Below are positions 8,944 through 17,799 of a stretch of 64,000 nucleotides of DNA, in pieces. The translations under genes were made by a program, and so were the position numbers. The number at the start of each line of letters is the position of its first letter. Position 1 is the first letter of the stretch. The stretch is from Burkholderia arboris (GTDB taxonomy: Bacteria > Pseudomonadota > Gammaproteobacteria > Burkholderiales > Burkholderiaceae), in assembly GCF_902499125.1 (NCBI RefSeq), contig NZ_CABVPX010000012.1, forward strand, positions 147,772 through 211,771, written 5' to 3'. The notes beneath the pieces are model-generated. The model saw only the letters and a list, made by a program, of their open reading frames with translations, did no database searches and was not told where the DNA came from.

Positions 8944-10101
8944 ATGACGCTTCCCGCCCTGCTGCGCCGCGCCGCCGGCGCCGCCCTCGCGCTGGCCTGC
9001 GCGGCCGCGCATGCCGACCTGAAGGTCGGCGTCGACCTGTCGTCGACCGGCCCTGCGGCCGCGATCGGCATCACGAGCAAGAACGCGATCCTGATGTGGC
9101 CGAAGACGATCGCCGGGCAACCGGTGCAGGTGACGGTGCTCGACGACGCATCCGACCCGGGCACCGCGGTGCGCAATATCCGCAAGCTGGTCGACGAGGA
9201 TCACGTGGACGTCGTGGTCGGGCCGAACATCACGCCGGCCGCGCTCGCGGCGCTCGACGCGGTGGCCGCCGCGCAGACGCCGATGATCACGCTGGTGGGT
9301 TCCGGCGCGATCGTCGAGCCGCAGGAAGGCGCGCGGACCTGGGCGTTCAAGATGGCGCAGAGCGACAGCGCGATGGCCGACGTGATGACGCGCACCATGG
9401 CGAACCACGGCGTGAAGACGGTCGGCTTCATCGGCTTCGCGGACAGCTACGGCGACAGCTGGCTGAACGAATTCACGCGCTTCGCCGACCTGCGCAAGAT
9501 CCGCATCGTCGCGACCGAGCGCTTCAACCGCACCGACGCGAGCGTCACGGGCCAGGCGCTGAAGCTGATCGCCGCGAAGCCCGACGCGATCCTGATCGCC
9601 GGCTCGGGCACGCCGGCCGTGCTGCCGCAGCGCACGCTGATCGAGCGCGGCTACAAGGGCCCGGTCTACCAGACGCACGGGATCGCGACGCCGGAATTCA
9701 TCAAGCTCGGCGGCAAGGACGTCGACGGCACGCTGTTCCCGACCCAGCCGGTGGTCGTTGCGCGCACGCTGCCGGCCGATCATCCGGCCCGCAAGGCCGC
9801 GCTCGCGTTCGTCGACGCGTACGAGGCGAAGTACGGCGCCGGCACGGTCACGCAGTTCGCAGGCGACGCGGCGGGCGTCTACCCGCGCCTCGCCGACGCG
9901 GTCGGCCGCGCGCTGAAAACCGCGCAGCCCGGCACGCCGGCGTTCCGTGCGGCGCTGCGCCGCGAACTCGAACGCGCGCACGAACTCGTCGTGCCGAACG
10001 GCGTCGTCAACACGAGCGACAAGGATCATGTGGGGCTCGATCAGCGCGCCAGCGTGATGGGAATCGTGAAGCAGGGCCGGTTCGTCTACCTGAGCCAGTG
10101 A
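8944..10101 (+). CDS. periplasmic ABC transporter substrate-binding protein (LivK/HAAT type)
   Basis: A 385-residue exported solute-binding protein of the type I fold used for branched-chain amino acids, amides and related ligands. The N-terminus is a signal peptide ending AAHA before DLKVGVDLS. Family blocks include STGPAAAIG near the mature start, VVVGPNITPAALA, and GFADSYGDSWL. The ATG at 8944 has CGGAGA upstream. No permease or ATPase genes adjoin it, so it is an orphan binding protein; the ligand cannot be deduced. It has its own start signals just after the cysB terminator. Confidence 0.85.
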   Translation: MTLPALLRRAAGAALALACAAAHADLKVGVDLSSTGPAAAIGITSKNAILMWPKTIAGQPVQVTVLDDASDPGTAVRNIRKLVDEDHVDVVVGPNITPAALAALDAVAAAQTPMITLVGSGAIVEPQEGARTWAFKMAQSDSAMADVMTRTMANHGVKTVGFIGFADSYGDSWLNEFTRFADLRKIRIVATERFNRTDASVTGQALKLIAAKPDAILIAGSGTPAVLPQRTLIERGYKGPVYQTHGIATPEFIKLGGKDVDGTLFPTQPVVVARTLPADHPARKAALAFVDAYEAKYGAGTVTQFAGDAAGVYPRLADAVGRALKTAQPGTPAFRAALRRELERAHELVVPNGVVNTSDKDHVGLDQRASVMGIVKQGRFVYLSQ

Positions 10102-10194
10102 CTTGCGCGCCGGTAACCGGGCAGCTTGCCCGGCATCCGGATTTCCGCCATAATCCGCCTTTCGCCGCGCACTGGTCTGCGCGGTCAGGAACAA

Positions 10195-10279
10195 GCCCAG
10201 GTGGTGAAATTGGTAGACGCAGGGGACTCAAAATCCCCCGCCGCAAGGCGTGCCGGTTCGATTCCGGCCCTGGGCACCA
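10195..10279 (+). tRNA. tRNA-Leu (anticodon CAA)
   Basis: An 85-nt tRNA with acceptor stem GCCCAGG/CCTGGGC, encoded CCA, D-arm with GGTAGACGC, anticodon stem GGGGA/TCCCC around loop CTCAAAA (anticodon CAA), a long class II variable arm, and T-arm GTTCGATTC. It reads UUG codons and resembles leuX. Confidence 0.97.
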
Positions 10280-10307
10280 GTATTTCGCAGCGTCACGCGC
10301 TGCACTG

Positions 10308-10345
10308 AAACCCGCGCAAGCTCGCTGCTTCGCGGGTTTTTTGTT
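10308..10345 (+). terminator. intrinsic terminator after tRNA-Leu
   Basis: AAACCCGCG (10308-10316) pairs with CGCGGGTTT (10331-10339); the loop contains an inner AAGC/GCTT helix. A T-rich tail follows. Confidence 0.85.
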
Positions 10346-10426
10346 TTGGCCACGCGCGATGCCCACCGCAACGCGCGCCCTCCTCCCGCAGTCCAAGCAT
10401 CAGGGAACGCAGCACGGAGGCAAGCC

Positions 10427-10594
10427 ATGTCCAAGCGCGTCATTTCAATCCCGATCCGCGTCGGCGTGCTCGCCGCGTTGCTGTCGATCATGCTGGGCGG
10501 ATGCGACCTGCTTCGCGAGCCGCCGGTGCCCGACTGGCCGGGGCCGCATGCGCCCTACCCGTTCCCGGACAACATTCCGCATCGCACCGAATGA
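10427..10594 (+). CDS. small lipoprotein, function unknown
   Basis: A 55-residue protein with a lipoprotein signal peptide: basic MSKR, hydrophobic VGVLAALLSIML, then lipobox LGGC, with Cys at about residue 25. The mature part is only about 30 residues and Pro-rich (PPVPDWPGPHAPYPFPDNIP), suggesting an extended chain. CGGAGG lies upstream of the ATG. It stands alone after the tRNA terminator, convergent with the broken hydrolase gene. No domain is recognised. Confidence 0.7.
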   Translation: MSKRVISIPIRVGVLAALLSIMLGGCDLLREPPVPDWPGPHAPYPFPDNIPHRTE

Positions 10595-10617
10595 GAGCGG
10601 GGCGGACGGCCGCGCGT

Positions 10618-11509
10618 TCAGTCGCGCGCGCAGAACCGCAGGATCGCGTCAGCGACGGCCGCCGGCGCCTCGCGTTGCGGAAAGTGCCCGACCGAGTCCA
10701 GGATCTGCCGCTCATAGCGCCCGGTGAAGAACCGTTCGCGCCCGGCCGAGCTGTCCGGGTGATTGCAGGTATCCGCGCCGCCGTGCAGCACGAGCGTCGG
10801 CACCGGCAGCACGGGCGCCGGGTTCAGCCGCGCATTGTCGTCCGCATAGGCCGGCGTGCCCGGCGCGAATCCCCAGCGATGCCGGTACGAATGCAGCACG
10901 ACGTCGATCCAGTCGGGTCCGTCGAACGCGACCGCAGCTGCCTCGAAATCGCGGTCGCGGTACCAGCCCGGCTGGCGACCACGTCTCCCACATCAGGCGG
11001 GCAAACGCGCGGCGATCGTCGCGCAGCGCCTGCTCGCCGCGCGGCGTCGCCATGAACCAGTGATACCAATAGTTGCGCACCTGCTGCAACGACAGTGGCT
11101 GGCCGGGATCGTTGGTGCCGTAACCGACCGACAGCATCGCGAGATGCGAGGCGGCACCGTCGCGCAGCCCGCACGCGTTCGCGGCCGCGCGGGCACCCCA
11201 GTCATGCCCGACCAGCACTGGCCGCTCGACACCGAGTGCATCGACGAATTCGAGCAGGTCGCGTCCGAGCGCCGCGAGCTGGCCGCTGCGCGGCACGGAC
11301 GCGTCGCGAAAGCGCGTCGGCGCAAAGCCGCGCAATGCAGGCGCCAGCACGCGGTAGCCCTGCCCGGCGAGCGCCGCGGCCACCGGCTCCCAGCCGACCG
11401 GGCTGTCCGGCCAGCCATGCAGCAGCACGGCCGCGCGCTCGCCGCGCGGGTTCCATTCGAGATAGGCAATATCGAGCGACGCGGTCGTCGCGTGCATATA
11501 GGTCGTCAT
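10618..11509 (-). pseudogene. alpha/beta-hydrolase (epoxide hydrolase-like), frameshifted
   Basis: Two frames together make one alpha/beta hydrolase. The N-terminal part (from 11509, MTTYMHATTASLD) has the oxyanion motif LLHGWPDSP and nucleophile elbow VGHDWGA with Asp as nucleophile, as in epoxide hydrolases. The other frame carries VVLHSYRHRWGF, LVLHGGADTC and the catalytic His in DSVGHFPQRE, ending at 10618. The switch falls near 10971-10985: LMWETWSP is in one frame and WYRDRDFEAA in the other, consistent with a net one-base gain or two-base loss. Start signals (CGGAG) are intact. It is divergent from a LysR gene that probably regulated it. A sequencing error could also explain the shift. 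Confidence 0.8.
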
Positions 11510-11582
11510 CGTGAACTCCGTTGGGTCAGCCTGAACGCACGATGGTAGGCCGGCCTTTCATCACGATTCGCGGAGTATCATG

Positions 11583-11597
11583 ATTCATTCGTCGAAT
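11583..11597. promoter_or_regulatory. candidate LysR operator between hydrolase and LysR gene
   Basis: The inverted repeat ATTC-N7-GAAT (11583-11586, 11594-11597) has the 15-bp size typical of LysR recognition sites. It lies in the 106-bp gap between the divergent hydrolase and LysR genes, 18 bp before the LysR start. Binding is inferred. Confidence 0.4.
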
Positions 11598-11615
11598 ATT
11601 GCGTTGAATTAATCC

Positions 11616-12512
11616 ATGGAACCGCTGACCGATCCCGCGTCGACCGCGCTCGACATCACGCTGCTGCGCACCTTCCTCGAAGTCGTCGACAGCCGCGGAT
11701 TCGCGCCCGCCGCCGAACGTCTCGCACTGACGCCCTCCGCCGTCAGCGGCCACATCAAGCGGCTCGAACAGGCGGCCGGCACCGTGCTGCTCGCGCGCAC
11801 GACCCGCCGCATCGCACTCACGCCGGCCGGCGACACGCTGTACGCGTACGCGCGCAACATCGTCGACATGGAGCGCGAAGTGCGCGCGCGGCTGCGCGGC
11901 GCGCCTGCACACGGGCCGCTGCGGGTCGGCGCGTCGGAAGATTTCGCGGGGGCGTGGCTACCGCATGTGCTGCGCACGTTCCGCGACCGCCATCCGCGCA
12001 CGTCGATCGAGCTGAAGGTCGGGATCACCGCATCGCTGCTGCGCGAGCAGGCGCTCGGCCGGCTCGACGTCGTATTCGGCAAACAGTGCCGGCAGGTCGA
12101 CACGCCGGGCGAATTGTTGTGGGAAGAGCCGCTCGTGTGGGCTTTCGCGTCGGACCGCACGCTCGACGCGAGTGGCGAAGTGCCGCTCGCGCTGTTTCCG
12201 CAGCCGTGCGTCTATCGGGAAGCGGCCGTCGCAGCGCTCGCCGCCGCCCTGCGGCCGTTCCGTGTGCTGTTCGAGAGCGGCAGCATGGCCGGCTGCGTGT
12301 CGGCCGCGCTCGCCGGCTTCGCGGTCACCGCGCTCGCGCGCAGCCAGTTGCGCAACGGCCTGCGCGAATGCGGGCCGCGGGACGGCCTGCCCGCGCTGCC
12401 GGCCGCACGCTTCTACGCATTCGCGGCAAAACCGGACGGCCCCGGCGCGGCATTGATCGATGCGGTGCGGGCCATCGGGCGCGGCCGGCAGTTCGCCGCG
12501 CTTGACGACTGA
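11616..12512 (+). CDS. LysR-family transcriptional regulator
   Basis: A 298-residue regulator with an N-terminal winged helix-turn-helix (LLRTFLEVVDSRGFAPAAERL, then TPSAVSGHIKRLEQ, about residues 15-70) and a LysR substrate-binding domain from about residue 100. It is divergent from the frameshifted hydrolase gene, with a LysR-type inverted repeat in between, so the hydrolase was probably its target. The inducer is unknown. Confidence 0.9.
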   Translation: MEPLTDPASTALDITLLRTFLEVVDSRGFAPAAERLALTPSAVSGHIKRLEQAAGTVLLARTTRRIALTPAGDTLYAYARNIVDMEREVRARLRGAPAHGPLRVGASEDFAGAWLPHVLRTFRDRHPRTSIELKVGITASLLREQALGRLDVVFGKQCRQVDTPGELLWEEPLVWAFASDRTLDASGEVPLALFPQPCVYREAAVAALAAALRPFRVLFESGSMAGCVSAALAGFAVTALARSQLRNGLRECGPRDGLPALPAARFYAFAAKPDGPGAALIDAVRAIGRGRQFAALDD

Positions 12513-12551
12513 AACCTGCGCGATGGCAACCGCGCCACCCGGCCGCTCCGC

Positions 12552-13487
12552 TCAGTCGCCGTCCGCGCCCTGCCCCGCCGCCGCCCCCGTCAGCGCCTCC
12601 GCCATCAACTCCCCGAACCACTCGATGAACGCGTTGAGCCGGCGCGACCGGTGCCGGCGGTGCGGATACACGGCCGACACGTCCATCGGCTCGGCGCGAT
12701 GGCCTGGCATCACGTCGACGAGCGCGCCGCTTGCCAGCAGATGTTCGACGTCGAACCGCGGGATCTGGATCAGGCCCATGCCGGCAATGCAGCCGGCGAT
12801 ATAGGTTTCGGCGTTGTTGACGATCACGCGGCTCGGCAGCGTCAGCGTGTGCCGCTGCCCGTCCGCGCAGTATTCCCATCCAAGCTCGCGCCCCGTCGTC
12901 GGCGACGCATAGCCGATCGCCCAGTGCCCGTGTGCGAGCGCATCCGGATGCTCGGGCACGCCGCATTCGCGCAGGTAATCGGGGCTCGCGCAGTTGATCA
13001 GCGTGAACTGCCCGAGCGGCCGCACGACGAGGCTGCTGTCCGCGAGCCGCCCGACGCGGATTGCGCAATCGACGCCCTCCTGTACGAGGTCGATCGAGCG
13101 GTCGGTCGAGCCGAGCGACAGTTGCAGCTTCGGGTAGCGGCGAAACAGCGACGGCAGCGACGGCGCAACGACGCGGCGCGCGATCCGGCTCGGCACGTCG
13201 ACGTTCAGCCGCCCCACCACGTCACGGTCGCGGCGGCGAAACAGGCGGTCGAGTTCGTCGGCCTCCGCGAGCAGGCGCCGGCCGCGTTCGAGCAGCAGCG
13301 CGCCGTCGGCGGTCAGTTGCACCTGGCGCGTCGTGCGATGCAGGAGACGCGTGCCGAGCCCCGTCTCGAGCTGCTGGACGGCCGCGGACACGGTCGCGCG
13401 CGGCACGTCAAGCGCATGCGCAGCCTTGATGAAGCTGCCCATCTCGGCAACCTGCAGGAAGATCCTGACCTGATCCAGCTTGTCCAT
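12552..13487 (-). CDS. LysR-family transcriptional regulator
   Basis: A 311-residue LysR protein. The start MDKLDQVRIFLQVAEMGSF at 13487 is the usual position for the family; an in-frame extension of 40 residues upstream is compositionally unlike a protein and is rejected. The HTH covers about residues 2-60, with VPRATVSAAVQQLE as recognition helix, and the effector domain begins near residue 90 (GRLNVDVPSRIAR), typical of the AaeR/CrgA subgroup. It lies downstream of the SDR gene in the same direction, 166 bp apart, and may control it. Confidence 0.9.
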   Translation of the reverse strand: MDKLDQVRIFLQVAEMGSFIKAAHALDVPRATVSAAVQQLETGLGTRLLHRTTRQVQLTADGALLLERGRRLLAEADELDRLFRRRDRDVVGRLNVDVPSRIARRVVAPSLPSLFRRYPKLQLSLGSTDRSIDLVQEGVDCAIRVGRLADSSLVVRPLGQFTLINCASPDYLRECGVPEHPDALAHGHWAIGYASPTTGRELGWEYCADGQRHTLTLPSRVIVNNAETYIAGCIAGMGLIQIPRFDVEHLLASGALVDVMPGHRAEPMDVSAVYPHRRHRSRRLNAFIEWFGELMAEALTGAAAGQGADGD

Positions 13488-13653
13488 CGGCGGCAAACCC
13501 GGGTTCGAACGACAGTCGCCGCCAGCCGCCGCGCCTCGCGGCGCGCTTCGGCGGCACAGAGAAAACGGGCGCGCGGCCTCGCGGCTGCACGCCCGTCCAT
13601 TGTCCACGCAAACGCGCCATTGCGGTGCGCCGCGCGGCCGTTGGGCGGCCCGG

Positions 13654-14427
13654 TTACTTGGTCGTATAGCCGCCGTTGATCAGGATCGTCTGGCCGGTGA
13701 TCCACCAGCCGTCGGTCACGAGATGGCGGATGAACGGCACGACGTCTTCGATGTCGGTCAGGCCCGTCTTGCTGAACGGCGACAACGCGGCCGCCGTCTT
13801 GTGATACGCAACCGCGTCGGCGCCTTCGGCCGGGTAGAAGAACGGCGTATCCATCGGGCCGGGCCCGACGGCCGTCACCGAGATCCCGCGCGCGCCGTAT
13901 TCCTTCGATGCCGCGCGCGTGAAGTGCTCGACGGGCGCCTTCGATCCTTCGTACGCCGCATAGAACGGCGTGAACGCGCCGAGCAGCGACGTCACGAGCG
14001 TGACGAGCTTGCCGTGATCCTCGAGATGCCGCCCCGCTTCCTTGATGAAGAAGAACGCGGACTTGCTGTTGACCGCGAACATCTCGTCGTACTCGGCCTC
14101 GCTGATCTCGGTGAACGGCTTCTTCAGCACCTTGCCGACCGTGTTGATCGCGATGTCGATCTTGCCGAAGCGCTGCTTCGCGTCGTCGAACAGCTTCTCG
14201 ACCGCGGCGGCCGTCGTCAGGTCGGCCTGGAAAGTCGCGGCTTCCGCGCCGGCCGCACGTACCGCGGCCGCCGTCTCTTCGGCCTGTGCCTGCGACGCCG
14301 CGCTGTTGTAGTGAATCGCCACCGCCTTCGCGCCGTGGCCCGCCAGATCGCGGGCGATCAGGCCGCCGAGATTCTTTGCGCCGCCTGCGATCAGGACAAC
14401 CTTGTCTGCGAGCGTATGAGTTGCCAC
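13654..14427 (-). CDS. short-chain dehydrogenase/reductase
   Basis: A 257-residue NAD(P)-dependent oxidoreductase with a Rossmann fold. The cofactor loop is unusual, AGGAKNLGG, in place of the classical TGxxxGIG. The catalytic Tyr and Lys are in YEGSK, preceded by Ser residues in LVTSLLGAF, and the C-terminus has TGQTILINGGY. It is followed by a LysR gene and preceded by a candidate operator. The substrate is unknown. Confidence 0.9.
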   Translation of the reverse strand: MATHTLADKVVLIAGGAKNLGGLIARDLAGHGAKAVAIHYNSAASQAQAEETAAAVRAAGAEAATFQADLTTAAAVEKLFDDAKQRFGKIDIAINTVGKVLKKPFTEISEAEYDEMFAVNSKSAFFFIKEAGRHLEDHGKLVTLVTSLLGAFTPFYAAYEGSKAPVEHFTRAASKEYGARGISVTAVGPGPMDTPFFYPAEGADAVAYHKTAAALSPFSKTGLTDIEDVVPFIRHLVTDGWWITGQTILINGGYTTK

Positions 14428-14499
14428 GGTTGACTCCTTTTTTCGTTGAACGAAGCTAGGAGTGTAGGCACCCGCGGCGCGCCGGTCAGCCGGTTGCGG

Positions 14500-14516
14500 C
14501 TGGATGGATTATCCAG
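14500..14516. promoter_or_regulatory. candidate operator upstream of the SDR gene
   Basis: The perfect inverted repeat CTGGAT-N5-ATCCAG is centred about 80 bp upstream of the SDR start codon. Size and position fit a LysR-type activator site for the adjacent regulator; this is inferred from symmetry only. Confidence 0.4.
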
Positions 14517-14605
14517 AAAACCGATCCAATCGAAGCGCCGCAATGTGGCATGCCGTACCGACAGCGGCACCGGCATCCGGTTTCATTGCGCGGCCGCCGG
14601 CCGGT

Positions 14606-15106
14606 TCAGCGCGCGTACAGCGTCGCGTCGATCTTGCCGAGCAGCCACTGCATGCCTGCCAGATGCTGCTGGTCGTGGCTGCACAGGTAGTGGACGAGCC
14701 CGCGCACGGTCAGCGACCCGTAGCCGTCGAATTCGCCGGCACGCTCGAACTGTTCCGGCGTAAGGTGCGACAACAGCTCCAGCGTTTCGCGTCGCGCGTC
14801 GCGGATCGCCGCGAGCACGTCGGATGCGTACGCGTCGTTGTAGTGGCGCTCGATCGCAAGCGCGTCGCCGTCGATCGACTCGAGCAGCGGCCGGTCTTCG
14901 TCGAGCATCCGCCGCAGCCGCACGTGATAGCCGTCGATCTCGATGTCGCGCACGTGGCAGAGCTGCCCGAGCGGCGAGAAATGCTCGCTCGGAATCCCGG
15001 CCCAGTCGTCGGGCGTCCAGCGCGCGTAGCCGTCAGGCACGGCCGCGAAATGCGCTTCGAGCTGACGGGGAAAATCGGTGAGTGCGTCGAGCGTCGTCGG
15101 GTTCAT
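14606..15106 (-). CDS. DinB-family protein
   Basis: A 166-residue four-helix-bundle protein of the DinB/YfiT-like superfamily, whose members use a metal site of three His and often act in thiol-dependent transfer or detoxification. Candidate metal ligands are the His in LCHVRDIEIDGYH and the pair in CSHDQQHLAGM near the C-terminus. The start at 15106 (MNPTTLDAL) has an AGGGGG sequence upstream; a longer Arg-rich extension is rejected. It lies between copC and the SDR gene, all on the minus strand. The specific substrate is unknown. Confidence 0.8.
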   Translation of the reverse strand: MNPTTLDALTDFPRQLEAHFAAVPDGYARWTPDDWAGIPSEHFSPLGQLCHVRDIEIDGYHVRLRRMLDEDRPLLESIDGDALAIERHYNDAYASDVLAAIRDARRETLELLSHLTPEQFERAGEFDGYGSLTVRGLVHYLCSHDQQHLAGMQWLLGKIDATLYAR

Positions 15107-15171
15107 GCGGGAAACCCCCTTTCGGATAAGGGCGGCGGCAACCCTGGCACGGGCCTGCCGCCGCCGTTGCG

Positions 15172-15546
15172 TCACTTCACGCTGAAGCCGTACATGCCCT
15201 GCGTGCGGTGTCCGTCGGTCGCGACGGCCACCCATTTCACGGTATACGCGCCCGTACCGACCGCCGTCAGCGGCACCGTCATCCGCTTGCGGTTCGACGC
15301 ATCGATGCGCGCGCGACCGTCCGACACCGTCTTGCCGTCACCGTCGACGACGACGATCGAGCTGAATGCCGGCTCCAGCGGCTCGGTGAAATCGATCGTG
15401 ACGGCGGCCGGTGCGGCGGCCACCGCCGCGCCCGCCGCCGGATCGCTCTTCGCGAGATGCGCGTGCGCGAACGCGGCCGACGAGACGGTCGCGGCCACGA
15501 TGACTGCGGCCACCTGGCGGCCGAACGGGAATGAATCGAAACGCAT
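15172..15546 (-). CDS. copC: periplasmic copper-binding protein CopC
   Basis: A 124-residue exported protein with a signal peptide ending SSAAFA before HAHLAKSDPA. The mature N-terminal His, together with His in VATDGHRTQG, matches the Cu(II) site of CopC. The Ig-like beta-barrel is of normal size for the family (about 95-100 mature residues). CopC normally works with the membrane protein CopD, which is not adjacent here. It is divergent from the pseudouridine synthase gene. Confidence 0.9.
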   Translation of the reverse strand: MRFDSFPFGRQVAAVIVAATVSSAAFAHAHLAKSDPAAGAAVAAAPAAVTIDFTEPLEPAFSSIVVVDGDGKTVSDGRARIDASNRKRMTVPLTAVGTGAYTVKWVAVATDGHRTQGMYGFSVK

Positions 15547-15660
15547 GGGCTGTCCGTGAAGAATGAACGGGCGCCGCGCCCCGCGCGGCGTTCCGGCAGC
15601 TTACCAGCGCATGCGCGTTCATGCCGGTCATCCGCCGTCGCTTGATAGAATGCGCCCGCT

Positions 15661-16377
15661 ATGGATCTCGAAAGCATTCTCTACACTCAGGGCTTCGGCT
15701 CGCGCCGCCAGTGCCGCGGCCTGATCGAAGCCGGCCGCGTCGCCGTCGCGGGCACCGCCGCGACCGACGCCGACGCCACATTCGACACCGACGGCCTCGT
15801 GTTCTCGGTCGACAATACGGCATGGCCGTTTCACGCGCGCGCGTATCTCGCGCTCAACAAGCCGGCCGGCTACGAGTGTTCGCGCGATCCGCAGCATCAC
15901 GCGAGCGTGTTCAGCCTGCTGCCCGCGCCGCTCGTCGCACGCGGCGTGCAGTGCGTCGGCCGTCTCGACCAGGACACGACCGGCCTGCTGCTGCTGTCCG
16001 ACGACGGCCAGTTCGTGCACGCGTACACGTCGCCGAAACGCAAGGTGCCGAAGACCTACGTCGCGACCGTGCGCCACCCGCTCGACGATGCGCAGCTGAA
16101 TGCGCTGCGCAGCGGCGTGCAGCTACATGGCGAGCCGAAGCCGATCGCGGCCGTCGCTGCCGACGCGCGCGACACCCACGCACTCGCGCTGACCGTCCTT
16201 GAAGGCAAATACCACCAGGTCAAGCGCATGGTCGCGGCTGCGAGCAACCGCGTCGAGTTGCTGCACCGCGAAAGCATCGGCGGTTACGCGCTGCCGGACG
16301 ATCTCGAACCGGGTGCGTGGCGGTGGCTCGATGACGCCGACCTTTCAGCCCTGCGCAATCCCGTCAAAACCCTGTAA
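15661..16377 (+). CDS. rsuA: RsuA-family 16S rRNA pseudouridine synthase
   Basis: Converts a uridine of rRNA to pseudouridine; the RsuA family modifies U516 of 16S rRNA. A degenerate S4-like N-terminal segment (residues 1-55, GFGSRRQCRGLIEAGRV) precedes the catalytic domain, whose Asp is in GRLDQDTTGLLLL. ALNKPAGYECS and the C-terminal EGKYHQVKRMVAA are family blocks. At 238 residues it is normal size. A second small member of the superfamily lies at 57.2 kb. The assignment to RsuA rather than another RsuA/RluE branch is probable, not certain. Confidence 0.88.
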   Translation: MDLESILYTQGFGSRRQCRGLIEAGRVAVAGTAATDADATFDTDGLVFSVDNTAWPFHARAYLALNKPAGYECSRDPQHHASVFSLLPAPLVARGVQCVGRLDQDTTGLLLLSDDGQFVHAYTSPKRKVPKTYVATVRHPLDDAQLNALRSGVQLHGEPKPIAAVAADARDTHALALTVLEGKYHQVKRMVAAASNRVELLHRESIGGYALPDDLEPGAWRWLDDADLSALRNPVKTL

Positions 16378-16483
16378 GGGAAAATCCGCACGACCGTTCG
16401 GTGTCCGGCCGTGTCTCGGCCGCATGTTCCCCCGCTATACTGAAATCACAAGCTGCAAGAGCAGCGATGCAGGGGGAGATACC

Positions 16484-16672
16484 ATGAACATCAACCATTC
16501 TTTCGAACTGTCGTCCGTGATGATTGCGTTCGCGGTCATCGGTGTGATCGTGATCGGCGGCCTGCTGGCCACGATGCACATGAAGCACAAATATCATCCG
16601 AACCTGATTGGCGCGCTGATCGGTGCGCTGCTCTGCTTCCTGCTGATCGAGGCGTTACCGGCGCTGACCTGA
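16484..16672 (+). CDS. small two-helix membrane protein
   Basis: A 62-residue hypothetical protein. Two hydrophobic segments are evident: VMIAFAVIGVIVIGGLLATM and LIGALIGALLCFLLIEALPAL, separated by a short basic loop HMKHKYHPN. AGGGGGAGA precedes the ATG at 16484, a strong start signal. It overlaps the convergent nucleoside-sugar-type dehydrogenase gene by 18 bp at its 3' end. Function unknown. Confidence 0.75.
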   Translation: MNINHSFELSSVMIAFAVIGVIVIGGLLATMHMKHKYHPNLIGALIGALLCFLLIEALPALT

Positions 16673-17692
16673 CGCGCTGCCCGGCGCGAGCGTTTGAAGG
16701 AAATCGTCTACGGTCGGATATCGCAACGTCACGCACAATTCGGCCTTGAGCCGAGCGTTGGACAGGCGCCGCGACTCGCGCATGAACGACAGCAGCGTCG
16801 GTTCGAGCAGGCGCTCGGCGTCCGCGCGGCTGACGCGCGGCGGCCTCGGCAGGCCGAGCACCTGCGCGACCCGGTCGAAATACTCCCCCATCCGCAGTTC
16901 GCTGTCGTCCGACGCGTGCACCGCGCGCGCCGGCCGGCCTCGTTCGGCTGCACGGCGCAGGATCGCCGCGAGATCGTCCGCGTGGATGTGGTTCGTGTAG
17001 ACGTCGTCGGCCGGCACGAGCGCCGGCGTGCCGCGCTCGAGCCGCGCGACCGGCAGGCGGTTCGCCGCGTAGATGCCGGGAATGCGCACGATGCGCGCGG
17101 ACAGCACGCCGCGCACCGTCGCCGCATGCAGTTGCCGCTCGGCCGACACGCGCCGGAACGCGCGCGGATTCGCGGGGCGCAGCGGGTGCGTTTCGTCGAT
17201 GCGCGCGCCGCCGCAGTCGCCGTATACGCCTGTCGTGCTGGCATAGACGAGCCTCGGCGCGCGAAGACCGTCGGGTACAATACGCGCTGCCCGAACGGGC
17301 GCGCCGGCCTGTCGGGTAGCGGTGCGCAGCGTTCGGAGCCGGCCGACCGCCGGCGCCGGCGGTGCCGCCGGCCGACGGGCGGGCATGGACGTTGCGGCGA
17401 TCAGCGCACGCGTGCGCCGGTCGTCGCGGCCGTCGGATTGCGGCGGCGCGAGATGCAGGATCGTGCGGGCGAGGCCCGCGAGACGGCCAAGCGTCGCCCG
17501 GCGATCGAGGTCGCCGACGATCGGTGTCGCACCCGCGGCGCGCAGTTCGTCGCGGCGGGCCGGGTGGCTCGTCAGCGCGAGGATCCGCAGGTTGCGGCGT
17601 GCGTCGCGCCATTGCGCGACGCAGCGCATGCCGACGTCGCCGCAGCCGACGATCAGTACGCGCGGCCGGCGCAGGATTCGTGTCGCGATCAT
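16655..17692 (-). CDS. NAD-dependent epimerase/dehydratase-like SDR (YeeZ-like)
   Basis: A 345-residue extended-SDR protein. The N-terminal nucleotide-binding motif is VLIVGCGDVGMR, followed by acidic GDLDRRATL; LVYASTTGVYGDCGG carries the Tyr of the active site, and NHIHADDLAAIL is a block conserved in NAD-dependent epimerases. The middle (about residues 95-150) is unusually Ala/Arg/Pro-rich and longer than expected, possibly an insertion. Its 3' end overlaps the convergent small membrane protein gene. Substrate unknown. Confidence 0.8.
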   Translation of the reverse strand: MIATRILRRPRVLIVGCGDVGMRCVAQWRDARRNLRILALTSHPARRDELRAAGATPIVGDLDRRATLGRLAGLARTILHLAPPQSDGRDDRRTRALIAATSMPARRPAAPPAPAVGRLRTLRTATRQAGAPVRAARIVPDGLRAPRLVYASTTGVYGDCGGARIDETHPLRPANPRAFRRVSAERQLHAATVRGVLSARIVRIPGIYAANRLPVARLERGTPALVPADDVYTNHIHADDLAAILRRAAERGRPARAVHASDDSELRMGEYFDRVAQVLGLPRPPRVSRADAERLLEPTLLSFMRESRRLSNARLKAELCVTLRYPTVDDFLQTLAPGSASGQRR

Positions 17693-17715
17693 GTTGGTTG
17701 CGAAATCAGTAGCCG

Positions 17716-17736
17716 CCGTTGCGCGACGCGCAACGG
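17716..17736. promoter_or_regulatory. 9-bp perfect inverted repeat in a divergent promoter region
   Basis: CCGTTGCGC-GAC-GCGCAACGG lies between the divergent epimerase-like and flavoprotein genes, with TTTT following on the plus strand. It may be an operator or a transcriptional stop; the position between two start codons favours a regulatory role. Confidence 0.4.
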
Positions 17737-17799
17737 TTTTGCATTGTAGCTGCCGTGCGCGACATGCACGGTCCCCACATTTTGTTCTAGTTTGGTTCT

